Of a DNA stretch of 64,000 bases, positions 54,227 through 62,350 are shown one piece after another. Numbering within the stretch: position 1 is the first letter of the stretch; each line of letters begins with the position of its first letter. The notes under the pieces were generated by a model that did not search any database, was not told where the DNA came from, and worked only from the letters and a program-made list of their open reading frames with translations. This stretch comes from Thermothielavioides terrestris NRRL 8126 (Eukaryota; Ascomycota; Sordariomycetes; Sordariales; Chaetomiaceae): NCBI RefSeq assembly GCF_000226115.1, contig NC_016458.1, positions 1,860,001-1,924,000 on the forward strand, written 5' to 3'. The translations under genes were made by a program, and so were the position numbers.

Positions 54227-55768
54227 GGTTCGGAGTGAGGCTTGGCGGAAGCGGAGGGCGCTCGTTCAGTCAGGGACCGGCAGCAAGGTCTCGGGCAGCA
54301 CTCCAGTTCCTCGCGGTCGCCAATTGACAGGGTCGCAGGTCGTCCCGGCTCGTTGCAGGAGGGGAAAGAGGCAAAAGATGGGATTTGACACAAACAGACG
54401 TGATCCAGATCGGGACCGCGATTGCCCCAGGCCGGCCCAAGAAAATAAAAAGCAGATCGGCCGCCCGCTGTGGGGAAGCGATAAGAGATAAGATGTGACT
54501 CTTCGTGGTCTTTCCCCATGTTTCCAAGTTCCCTCAACAGCACGACCCCAGCGCGAGCGCAAAATTTTCCATGCTATCGGCGCTGCGGCCCTTCCGACGC
54601 CGGAGAATCTACACTACTGCGTACATAAACGTAACATGCTGTGTAGTTCACTTCCGTGGGAGCTCATGTTTTTCGCTCAGGCACTCAGTAACTACCAGGT
54701 AGGTAGGTACCGTTTGGCATGAAGCATCGGAGAGTTGGGTCGATTCTGAGAATTTCCAACTTTTCGGGATTCTCTGGCTTTCGTCTGGCCTTTCTGTTCA
54801 GTCTTCAGCCAACCACCAGGTACCTAAGAGATATCACTGAGTATCACCCAGAGGCGTTGCGGGCCAGACTGAGGACGTCAGATTGAGGCCAAACCGAAAC
54901 TGTGATCGTTGGATGTACTGTGGATGAGCTAACTCAAAGAATTATTGGACTTCGGCGGGCTGAGCCACCAAGTTGTACTCCGTAGTTAGGCTGTCTCGAC
55001 CTCTCAGGCTGGTTGCCAGCGCAAGCAACTTGGACGCTTCAGATGTCCATCGACACTATGATGCTTTGGTCGCAATATGGTAGCAGTCCTGGGAACAACC
55101 GGCACAAATTTGCAAGTCGCATGCTCACTTCAAGGTCAAATTTGTGGTGGACTCCCCGCAACATTCCCAGCAGGCCCGCAGATCTCTCGAAAAGACAAAG
55201 ACAGCGATAACCAAGTCCGGCGCTGGGCGGATATCTGATTGGCCAATTCGGTGGCTCGTCCCTGTGCCTGAGCGGTGAGGCTCGACACGGATAACTCAGG
55301 TAACTTCGACTTGGTAATATTATCCATACAAAGGATGGATTGGTCCGTGCGTGTTCAGGGCGGAGGTTAGCTTAGTTAACAGCGTATTAGGTAATCCATG
55401 CAGATTACCAAACTGGCCCACATTTCATTTGCGAAACATTACGGAATATGTACTTCCGTACAGTCTTACGCATTACGGAATAACAACATGCCTACTGTGG
55501 TACTTAACTGTTAATGTTATCCGCATCCGGCTAGCTTAACTAACAGACTGCTTGCGTTCTTCCGTCGAGCCGAACATGCGCCTTGCTATCGCCAGCATCG
55601 ACGCGACGGCAAGTTCCCATTGAAAAGAACATCGTTCCCGATGCATACCTAGGCCATCTGCGCTGCGCCCGCCGCTAAGTGTACCTGATGGCATTCCGAT
55701 AAGCGTGTTACCGACTATGTGACCGTTTGACTGCTTGCGCCACCAGTCTCACCCAACCGCGGCGAGCT
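54227..55768. promoter_or_regulatory. 1.5-kb divergent intergenic region
   Basis: It lies between the starts of the CPS gene and the Dsc4-like gene. It is relatively AT-rich from 54600 to 55600. It contains TACTCCGTA (54976-54984), two TACGGAATA copies (55440-55448, 55474-55482), CAGGTACCTAAG (54820-54831) and AGGTAGGTAGGTACC (54700-54714). No gene is supported. Any arginine-responsive control site cannot be identified by eye. Confidence 0.55.
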
Positions 55769-56848
55769 ATGAACGATGATCCGGGCCCGAGCTCCGCCAC
55801 CCGGCAGCTGCCGCGACGGTCCGATGGCGACGTCGACGCCGCCAGCGAGCAGCACGACGGCGGCCCCGGGGAAAGCGGCGGCAGACGGCCAGTCGACGAA
55901 GACAAGCGCCGGCAGGGCCTGGCCAAGAAGCTCGAGTTCATCAGCCACCTGCAGAAGAGCCTCGACATGATGGTCGTCGTCTACATCTGCACCCTGTACT
56001 CTATGGAGTGAGTCTCTCTCCCGGCTCCCTCGCGCCGCATCCGGAGACCATTTACCAACCGCTTTCGCGTCTGCAGATGCTCGTTCTTCCGTTTCCTGCT
56101 GCGTCTCCTGCCGCACTACTCGTTCCTGACGCCCAAAGACGGCCTGGTGCTTCCCGCGGAGCAGCCGCACATCTACAGCATCTTCGTGCCCGGCGTTCTG
56201 TGCATGTTGGCGCACATCCTGTTTGCCCTCCCGACCGCCGGCGAGGCCGCGCGCGGCTATCTGCACGGGGGCGTCATCGTTGATTTCATCGGACAGAAAC
56301 CGCCGACGACCAAGCTTGCCTTTGTGTACTTCGACCTGGCGATTCTGGGCACGCAGTGCTTGATGCTGGCGGTGCACCGGGAGAGGGAGAAGCTCAAGAA
56401 AATCGTTTCGCCGTCGTTGCGAACGATCAGCCCCAGCGGTGGCCATTCCGAGGGCTCGGCGGCGGCCCAAACGACCCAAGACCTCGATGCGGAGGAGCGT
56501 GGAGTATTGAGGGTTGCAATGAGCGTGGCGGCTGGCGGCGGAACGGAACTCCTGTCGGCCTCGGAGAGCGGCAGCAGTCAGGAGAGCGGCGGGACGCCGG
56601 CGCCAGGCGACAGCGAACGGACCGGAGACACGTATTCGTCGGCCACAGCAAGTGTGGATTTACTCGACATGCTCAGGTCTGGCAACGCCCTCCTGTCCAA
56701 CTTTCATGTTATTGATGCCGTTCGGAGCGTTGGGAGCGGCGGTCAGAATGCGGCTGCCTACTCGCTTCGGACCCTTGGCTATAGCGCCACCCTCGCCGCT
56801 CTTGCTGCTGAACGGAGGAGCCGGCTGGTTCGCGACCAACGCAGGTAG
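55769..56848 (+). CDS. dsc4: DUF1746-type membrane protein, probable Dsc4 E3-complex subunit
   Basis: Two exons (55769-56007, 56077-56848) with a 69-nt intron give 336 residues. After a polar N-terminus comes the motif KKLEFISHLQKSLDMMVVVY, which leads into the first hydrophobic segment. CSFFRFLLRLLPHYSFLTP follows, then two clear transmembrane segments (IFVPGVLCMLAHILFALP, LAFVYFDLAILGTQCLML). The C-terminal half is polar and Ser/Gly-rich, so probably cytosolic and disordered. The pattern fits the fungal DUF1746 family, to which I recall fission yeast Dsc4 belonging. Dsc4 is a subunit of the Golgi Dsc ubiquitin ligase that activates the SREBP sterol/oxygen sensor. The family name is from memory and should be tested. 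It converges with rcl1, with 120 bp between the stops. Confidence 0.75.
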
Positions 56849-56968
56849 CATTGGCTGGTGAGATGTTATTTGGCTTGTATGCACAAACCACAACTTGGGA
56901 GGCGTCATGGACCGCGTGTGGAGTTTGGGAGTATGGCCTCCCGAGAGAGCCGGAGCAACTTGGATTTG

Positions 56969-58192
56969 TCATGCTACTTTCCTGCCGACATTTCCAACCC
57001 CTGTGCCCTTGACCGATATCATCAGGTCGCCGGCCCCGTCGTCGTCGCCGGCGTCCCGTATCCCCCAGCTGCTCGCCCCAAATGTCTTCAGATCCCTTGC
57101 CAACTGGATTATTTCTTCCCGGCCCACGACTTCCCTCCCGAGTCTTAACCTGCCGACGTCCTCGGACCCCATCGCCATCAATATGAGCACAGTAGGGGCA
57201 GCCGCGGCGGTCACACACCCGCCCTGGGCGATTACCTCGAGCAACTGATAGGCGCACCGCGTGCCAATGTCCTCCGGCACCACGCCACCCTCGGGCGGTG
57301 CCACCTCATCCGCCGCGTAGATCACGCCTTCAGCGCTCGACTCAGCCACCAGACTCAGGCCAAACCCAATACCGGTCTTCTTCTTCTGCGCGCTGCCCTT
57401 CTCCCCCACGAGCGGTGCCGGATCGTACTGCGCTGCCACGTGGACATCCGAGACGAGCTGGTTCAGCACCCCCCTCGCCGCGGTGATCATGCGGTTGTTA
57501 TGACTGGCCGACACGCCGGTGCAGTACGCGACCCCGCGGATCCGCCGTATCCTCCCCGGCCGCCTGTTCAGGTGCAGCGTCTTGGGGAGCCGCACCTGGC
57601 TGGCAAACCGCATCTCCACCACCCCGCCGCCGCCCTTGCCCCCCGGGCCCGGGCAGGACCGTGCCAACACGCGCAGCTCGATGCGCGCGGGCGGGATCCC
57701 GAAGAGCCCGTACAGCGGCAGCAGCGCGGTGCGGAAGGTGTCGATGGACAGGTCGCCCGTGCCGTGGGTCGCGGAGGTGATGACGCCCGGCCCGGAGAAG
57801 CGCACGTTCATGTGGCCCTTGGAGAAGGGCGCGAGGAGGGCGAGCGGGATGAGGAAGTAGGTGACGGCGCGGGTGCACGTCGCCGGCAGGACGTGCTCGA
57901 TGGTGTCGCTGGGGAGGGAGACGCCCACGCCCGGGACGGTGCCCGTAATCAGGCCGGGCTGGTAGGTGATGGTGGTGCCGCTGTAGGACACGTCGATGAC
58001 GCTGCCGTTGGTGACGGCCTCGAGCAGGCGCAGGAAGGAGATTTCGTGCGGGGCCAGGCCCGGGTTGGTTGGCGACGACGAGCGGATCTTGGAGATGTGC
58101 ACTGGTCGCCCCGTCAGCGTGGCCAGCACGAGGCGTTGTGTGAAGGCCCGGTGGCCTGTGAAGCGCAGGAATTCCGGCCTCGAGCCGGACAT
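56969..58192 (-). CDS. rcl1: Rcl1, RNA 3'-phosphate cyclase-like 18S rRNA processing factor
   Basis: Single-exon frame of 407 residues from ATG 58192 (MSGSRPEFLRFTGHRAFTQR), the classic start of the RTC/Rcl1 fold. Further hallmarks are LVLATLTGRPVHISKIR, GLAPHEISFLRLLEAVTNGS, SYSGTTITYQPGLITG, RRIRGVAYCTGVSASHNNRM and GRCAYQLLE-like GTRCAYQLLEVIAQGGCV. Lack of the cyclase catalytic histidine region is expected for Rcl1, which works with Bms1 in U3 snoRNP-dependent early cleavage in the nucleolus. The frame continues 77 codons upstream without an ATG, so this start is well defined. Small insertions (PGPGGKGGGGVV, DDDGAGD) make it longer than yeast Rcl1. It is divergent from the PPR gene, with 426 bp between the starts. 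Confidence 0.93.
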   Translation of the reverse strand: MSGSRPEFLRFTGHRAFTQRLVLATLTGRPVHISKIRSSSPTNPGLAPHEISFLRLLEAVTNGSVIDVSYSGTTITYQPGLITGTVPGVGVSLPSDTIEHVLPATCTRAVTYFLIPLALLAPFSKGHMNVRFSGPGVITSATHGTGDLSIDTFRTALLPLYGLFGIPPARIELRVLARSCPGPGGKGGGGVVEMRFASQVRLPKTLHLNRRPGRIRRIRGVAYCTGVSASHNNRMITAARGVLNQLVSDVHVAAQYDPAPLVGEKGSAQKKKTGIGFGLSLVAESSAEGVIYAADEVAPPEGGVVPEDIGTRCAYQLLEVIAQGGCVTAAAAPTVLILMAMGSEDVGRLRLGREVVGREEIIQLARDLKTFGASSWGIRDAGDDDGAGDLMISVKGTGVGNVGRKVA

Positions 58193-58618
58193 GGCTGCGG
58201 TTGTTGTTGCGAAGGTGGGACGGATTAGGCCAATCGCTGGCGATGATGCATCTGGGAGGGCTGGCGATTGTTCTTCCTCGGCTTTTGGTGGTGTGTATTC
58301 TGTTGTCTGTGCGTCCGCACTTGAGCTTGGCTGTCCCAGAAATTTTGGGAGGGTCCCGATGGCTTGGATGCTTATCGGCCCACTCGGGCGCGCTGATAAG
58401 AGATTCGTCGTGGAGTGCCCCACAAAAAAAGACTCCAGACGGAGCAGGGGGCAACGGCGCCTTCGACGAACTCTTCACACAACACATCTGCAAGTGCTGG
58501 ACAAACCCGGTGCGGCGCTCCGCAGCGAGAGCAGCAACAGCCTCGGATCTGAAGTGCTTTTCTGTTTCCTTCCCTCCTTCAACTTCTAATGACTTGCCCA
58601 TAGCCGCGCTCTTCATCA
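58193..58618. promoter_or_regulatory. divergent promoter between rcl1 and the PPR gene
   Basis: A compact 426-bp shared upstream region. Open frames continue from rcl1 without ATG into it, so it is probably transcribed leader in part. A short A run (58423-58430) is the only low-complexity element. Confidence 0.55.
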
Positions 58619-61096
58619 ATGCCGCCGCGGACACTTGCTCTTGAGCTCGGCCGGCGCAGCGCCTATGTCTGCAAGGCGTGCCTCGACAGCCTGCGGCCAG
58701 CGAACGCGCGGCCCTGGCTCGCAAGACAGTCGTCGTCAAGCACCGCCCGGAGAGTGCAGCCGCCGCCGCCTGCTGCCCGGCGACAAGACCAGCCGAAACC
58801 CGATCCCGCCGAGATTGAGCGACTCCTCCTCGAGGATCCAGATCGCAGCGACGCCTCCGCGAACGGGGAGCCTCTCGACATCAACTTCTTCACCCAGGAG
58901 GCCCCCGGCCGGCTCCGCCGTCTCCGCGACAAGGAGGAGTTTGGCGTGGTGCACGGCGGTCTGGACGCCGAGGTCGAAAAGGCCATCAACGACCTCGAGC
59001 GCCAGATGGTCAACACGGTGAAGATGCTGCAGCGCATGGAGGAGCAAGGCGAGCAGGACAAGGCAGACGCGCTGCGAAAGCAGTTCAAGAAGAAGCTCCG
59101 GCTTCAGTACAAGGGCAAGACGGGGCCAGAAGCCGAGGAGTACGGACTGCTGCGCATCACGGGCTTCAGCGGGCCCCGCCAGCGGGTCGTCGCCAACCTG
59201 AACGCCTTTCTCGCCCGCGACAGCGTCGTCAAGGGCGGCATCCCGAGAGCCCGGGATGTGGCCGAGTGTTGGAAGTACTACTCTGCCGCGCGCAAGACGC
59301 TGTCGACGGCATGGCACAACGTGCCCCAGGAAGTGTGGAATTTTCTATGGATGATTCTCTCGTGGGAAGGGGATGGTGTCGAGAACCCCAACCGCATGCA
59401 GCACATCTACATCCTCGCGAAGGACATGCAGGCCGCTGGCGTGCCTCTGCGGGACTCGCAGCAGCTCCTTGCCATCGAGGCCATGTTCATCGAAGGCTGG
59501 GAGGAAGAGGCCATTGCGGCTTGGAAGAAGGCTGTTGTCACGCTCGGGTCGAAGCCCGAAACCTTCACCGACTACTGGGAGCTTGGTGTCCGCATGTGCT
59601 CTCTTCACGGAGATACGGACCGGGCACTGCGGGCCGCGGACACGCTTCTCAAGTCCTCGCACCCGCCCAACGCGCGCATCCTCATCCCCGTCATCCGGGC
59701 GTTGGCGGCCAAACGGGCAACAGTCGAGCGGGCCTGGGAGTCGTACAGGGACATGCGGACCCTGCTCGGCGAGAGTATGACGATCGAGGACTACGACGAA
59801 GTGATCGCCGTGTTCCTCGCTTCTGACAACGTCGAGTACGCCCTGCAGGCCTTTGTCGACATGATGCTCTCGGGGACCGTCGACATCCGAGGGAGGACGA
59901 GGCTGCCGATGAGTGTGGGCAACCACTTCTTCATCGGTAAATGGTTGAAGCGCCTGATAGGCGTTGGCGACCTGGAGGGCGCCTACAAGGTGGTCGCGTA
60001 CGTCCAAGCCAAGGGCGTCACCCCGTCGCCCATCCAGCTCAATGGCCTCATCGGCGCCTGGTTGAGGTCGGGCACGGCCGAGAATGTGGAGAAAGCGGAC
60101 AAGCTCGCGTGGAGCATGATTCGCGCCCGCCTCGATTTTGTCAAGCTACGGCAGCGGCGCGGCTTGGTCTCCTTCTACGATCCGTACGATGCTCCGGTGG
60201 TACAGGGGAGCGAAGGCGCACCCGAGTTTGTGTGCCAGACCAGGGCCACTGCCGAGACATTCTCCCTACTAGCCGAAAACTACTGCTCCCGGAGGCTTCA
60301 CGGCCGCTTGCAGGAGCTGTTCGAGGTCCTCAAGGAGGCTGAGATTGGCCCGACAAGCTTCCTCATGAACCAGCTCATTCGATCGTATTCTCAGAACGGA
60401 GAGGCCGAGGAGGCCGTCCGCCTCTACCGGACCATGACCCGGGAGCAAAACATCCGCCCGGACGGACACACCTTCCTGACGCTCTTCAACAGCCTCTCGG
60501 TCAACCGGCTCATCCAGCGGGATCCGGCCCTCTCAAGGCAGGACGTCGCCTTGATCCGGGAGTTCTTCCGAGACTTGGTCGAGGCCGATTGGACGTTTGA
60601 CACGCCCGAAATTTTCGCCCAGCTGCCCCGTACCATTCTGTTCAGCATGCTCAAGGCAAAGGACTACACGGGCATGATCGTCGCTGGGCGCGCCATGAAG
60701 GAGCTCTTTGGCTTCCACCCGCCCGAAGCGCTGCTCATCGAGCTGGCTTCAGGCATTGGGTCCCTGCAGGTCAAGACGAGGCGGAACATGGAGCGTCTAG
60801 TTGCTGGTAGGCGGACAATCGAGACGCTCATGCGGAATCACCGGATGGAGCTAGTCAAGCGCGGCCACCCGGGGGTTGAGATGACCGAGGAAGAGGAAAT
60901 CAACGAGCTCCGAGACGTGTTAGAGAGACTCGTCCTGCTCAAGGCGGGGGCGCAGGACGCGGATCCCAATGAGGTCCAGCGGATAGTAGAGGAGGCCGCG
61001 CAGGAGATGGGCGTGTATGATATTGTCGTGAGGAAAGATGCCGACCAGATTGCGAAGCACAGGAAACTGGGCAAGCAGACGGCCGGGCTCGTGTAG
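58619..61096 (+). CDS. mitochondrial PPR-like RNA-binding protein
   Basis: Intronless 825-residue protein. The N-terminus (MPPRTLALELGRRSAYVCKA, then RPWLARQSSSSTARR) is Arg/Ser-rich and fits a mitochondrial presequence. The body is almost all helical with tandem ~35-residue helix-turn-helix units (for example FTDYWELGVRMCSLHGDTDRAL, EDYDEVIAVFLASDNVEYAL, TSFLMNQLIRSYSQNGEAEEAV). The last of these has the PPR signature, continued by RLYRTMTREQNIRPDGHTFL. Such fungal PPR proteins bind mitochondrial transcripts or the mitoribosome to support translation or stability of single mRNAs. The target is unknown; similarity to Cya5/Pet309-type factors is possible but length and order cannot be checked by eye. 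It converges with the G-patch gene, with only 93 bp between stop codons. Confidence 0.88.
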   Translation: MPPRTLALELGRRSAYVCKACLDSLRPANARPWLARQSSSSTARRVQPPPPAARRQDQPKPDPAEIERLLLEDPDRSDASANGEPLDINFFTQEAPGRLRRLRDKEEFGVVHGGLDAEVEKAINDLERQMVNTVKMLQRMEEQGEQDKADALRKQFKKKLRLQYKGKTGPEAEEYGLLRITGFSGPRQRVVANLNAFLARDSVVKGGIPRARDVAECWKYYSAARKTLSTAWHNVPQEVWNFLWMILSWEGDGVENPNRMQHIYILAKDMQAAGVPLRDSQQLLAIEAMFIEGWEEEAIAAWKKAVVTLGSKPETFTDYWELGVRMCSLHGDTDRALRAADTLLKSSHPPNARILIPVIRALAAKRATVERAWESYRDMRTLLGESMTIEDYDEVIAVFLASDNVEYALQAFVDMMLSGTVDIRGRTRLPMSVGNHFFIGKWLKRLIGVGDLEGAYKVVAYVQAKGVTPSPIQLNGLIGAWLRSGTAENVEKADKLAWSMIRARLDFVKLRQRRGLVSFYDPYDAPVVQGSEGAPEFVCQTRATAETFSLLAENYCSRRLHGRLQELFEVLKEAEIGPTSFLMNQLIRSYSQNGEAEEAVRLYRTMTREQNIRPDGHTFLTLFNSLSVNRLIQRDPALSRQDVALIREFFRDLVEADWTFDTPEIFAQLPRTILFSMLKAKDYTGMIVAGRAMKELFGFHPPEALLIELASGIGSLQVKTRRNMERLVAGRRTIETLMRNHRMELVKRGHPGVEMTEEEEINELRDVLERLVLLKAGAQDADPNEVQRIVEEAAQEMGVYDIVVRKDADQIAKHRKLGKQTAGLV

Positions 61097-61189
61097 ATAT
61101 CAGGTAGATGCTGTAATGTTGTACAGTAAGTGCGATGTATCTTAACCACACCATTGAACATGTTCCACGGGGTCAGGCAGATTTCTGTA

Positions 61190-62350
61190 TTAATCATGGT
61201 CCTCCTCTGTCAACCCGGGACACCCCTCCATATCGGCATCCGGGTATGCAAATTTACACCAGAAACAGTAACGGTGCTCCTCGCGCAAATACTGAACCAC
61301 CCGACGCAGCCTCTCGTCCGGCGGCAGCGCATTGAACTGGTCCAGCTCCGGGTCCTCCTCGTCCAGGTCCTCGGCCGCGACGTACGCGGTGCGCGTCTTC
61401 CCCAGCGCTTTCTTGTCATCCTCGTCCTCCTCCGGATCCTCGTACGTAGGTAACGACGACAGGCCCTGCTCGAGGTCGTACCTCATCCTGCGGTCCCTCT
61501 CGGCCTCCTCACGGGCCCTAACCAGCCCGCGCCAAACCACCGGTATGGCCTTGAGCGGACAGCGGCGCGACACCGCACGGTCCGCTGCTTGCTGCTGTTC
61601 CGCCGCATCTCTGTCGTCGTCCTCCCTCTCCCCGGCCATCCGCTCGGCAACTTTCTGCGCCGCCACGAACTGCCGCTCCCACCTCGCCTCCTCCCGCTCG
61701 CGCCTGATCCTCTCCCGGAACTCTCCCTCCTCCGCCCGGGCCCGCTTGGCCCGCTCCCCCGCCGCCTCGGCCGCCTCCCGCAGCTTCCTCTTCCGCTCGC
61801 TCTCGAGCCCGATCCCTTCCCGCCCGTCCTTGATCTCGATCCGGATCGGCTCCGTCCTGGGGCCTCCTCCCCATCCCCCTCCTCCTCCTCCTCCTCCTCC
61901 TCCTCCTCCTCCTCCTCCTTCCCCTTCTTTAGAAACCCCGCCGCCATCGCTCAGCTGCCGGTTCTGTTCATTCTGTTCAGGTGGCGGCTGCTTCCCCAGC
62001 GCGCCGCCCTTGAAGCCCATCTTGGCCATCATGGCCAGCCCCTTGCTCTTGGGCTGGGAGACGAAGAGGGACTGGGACAGGGCGGCCTCGCGGCGGGACT
62101 CCGCCTCGGCGGCCAGCTCGGCCTTGGATTTGGGCCGGGCGCGCGCCTCGGCTTCGCGCCGGAGGCGGAGCCGGCGCTGCAGCGAGGTCTCGATGCCCTT
62201 TTGATGAGAGGCGTCGTCGTCGTCGAAGGTCATGCTCATGTAGTCTTCTACTTCCTCTTCTTCTTGGCCTTTGTTCTCCTTCTCCGCCGGGGTGGTGCGG
62301 TTGCGCTGGTCTGGCGGTGGGAGCTTGCGCTTCAGGGATTCAGAAGCCAT
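61190..62350 (-). CDS. GPATCH11-like G-patch protein
   Basis: Single-exon frame of 386 residues from ATG 62350. Order: an acidic N-terminus with DYMSMTF, a basic helix (SLQRRLRLRREAEARARPKS), then a G-patch split by low complexity. Its first half is GLAMMAKMGFKGGALGKQPP; the second half is TEPIRIEIKDGREGIGLESE. An Arg/Glu-rich coiled coil follows, and a C-terminal DUF4187-like domain ends YCFWCKFAYPDADMEGCPGL. This layout is that of GPATCH11 (CCDC75/CENP-Y), a nuclear RNA-associated protein. G-patch proteins generally activate DEAH helicases; the partner here is unknown. Between the G-patch halves a (GGA)n tract encodes about 15 glycines, much longer than expected in a conserved motif. Confidence 0.9.
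   Translation of the reverse strand: MASESLKRKLPPPDQRNRTTPAEKENKGQEEEEVEDYMSMTFDDDDASHQKGIETSLQRRLRLRREAEARARPKSKAELAAEAESRREAALSQSLFVSQPKSKGLAMMAKMGFKGGALGKQPPPEQNEQNRQLSDGGGVSKEGEGGGGGGGGGGGGGGGWGGGPRTEPIRIEIKDGREGIGLESERKRKLREAAEAAGERAKRARAEEGEFRERIRREREEARWERQFVAAQKVAERMAGEREDDDRDAAEQQQAADRAVSRRCPLKAIPVVWRGLVRAREEAERDRRMRYDLEQGLSSLPTYEDPEEDEDDKKALGKTRTAYVAAEDLDEEDPELDQFNALPPDERLRRVVQYLREEHRYCFWCKFAYPDADMEGCPGLTEEDHD
61878..61919 (-). repeat. (CCT)14 / (AGG)14 microsatellite in the G-patch gene
   Basis: A nearly uninterrupted trinucleotide repeat that encodes a poly-glycine run on the minus strand. A change in unit number keeps the frame, so length variation between strains is expected. 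Confidence 0.9.

Noticed and set aside
57440..58228. Plus-strand open frame opposite rcl1
   Set aside because: It is fully antisense to conserved Rcl1 motifs; the His/Arg/Gly/Glu-rich translation has no domain.
61332..62204. Plus-strand Ser/Arg/Pro-rich frame opposite the G-patch gene
   Set aside because: It is antisense to the conserved G-patch and C-terminal domain; composition follows from the CCT microsatellite.
622..62350. Functional cluster of splicing genes (prp5, brr2, GPATCH11-like)
   Set aside because: They are 24-60 kb apart with unrelated genes between them and no shared promoter; chance co-location of housekeeping genes is the simpler view.
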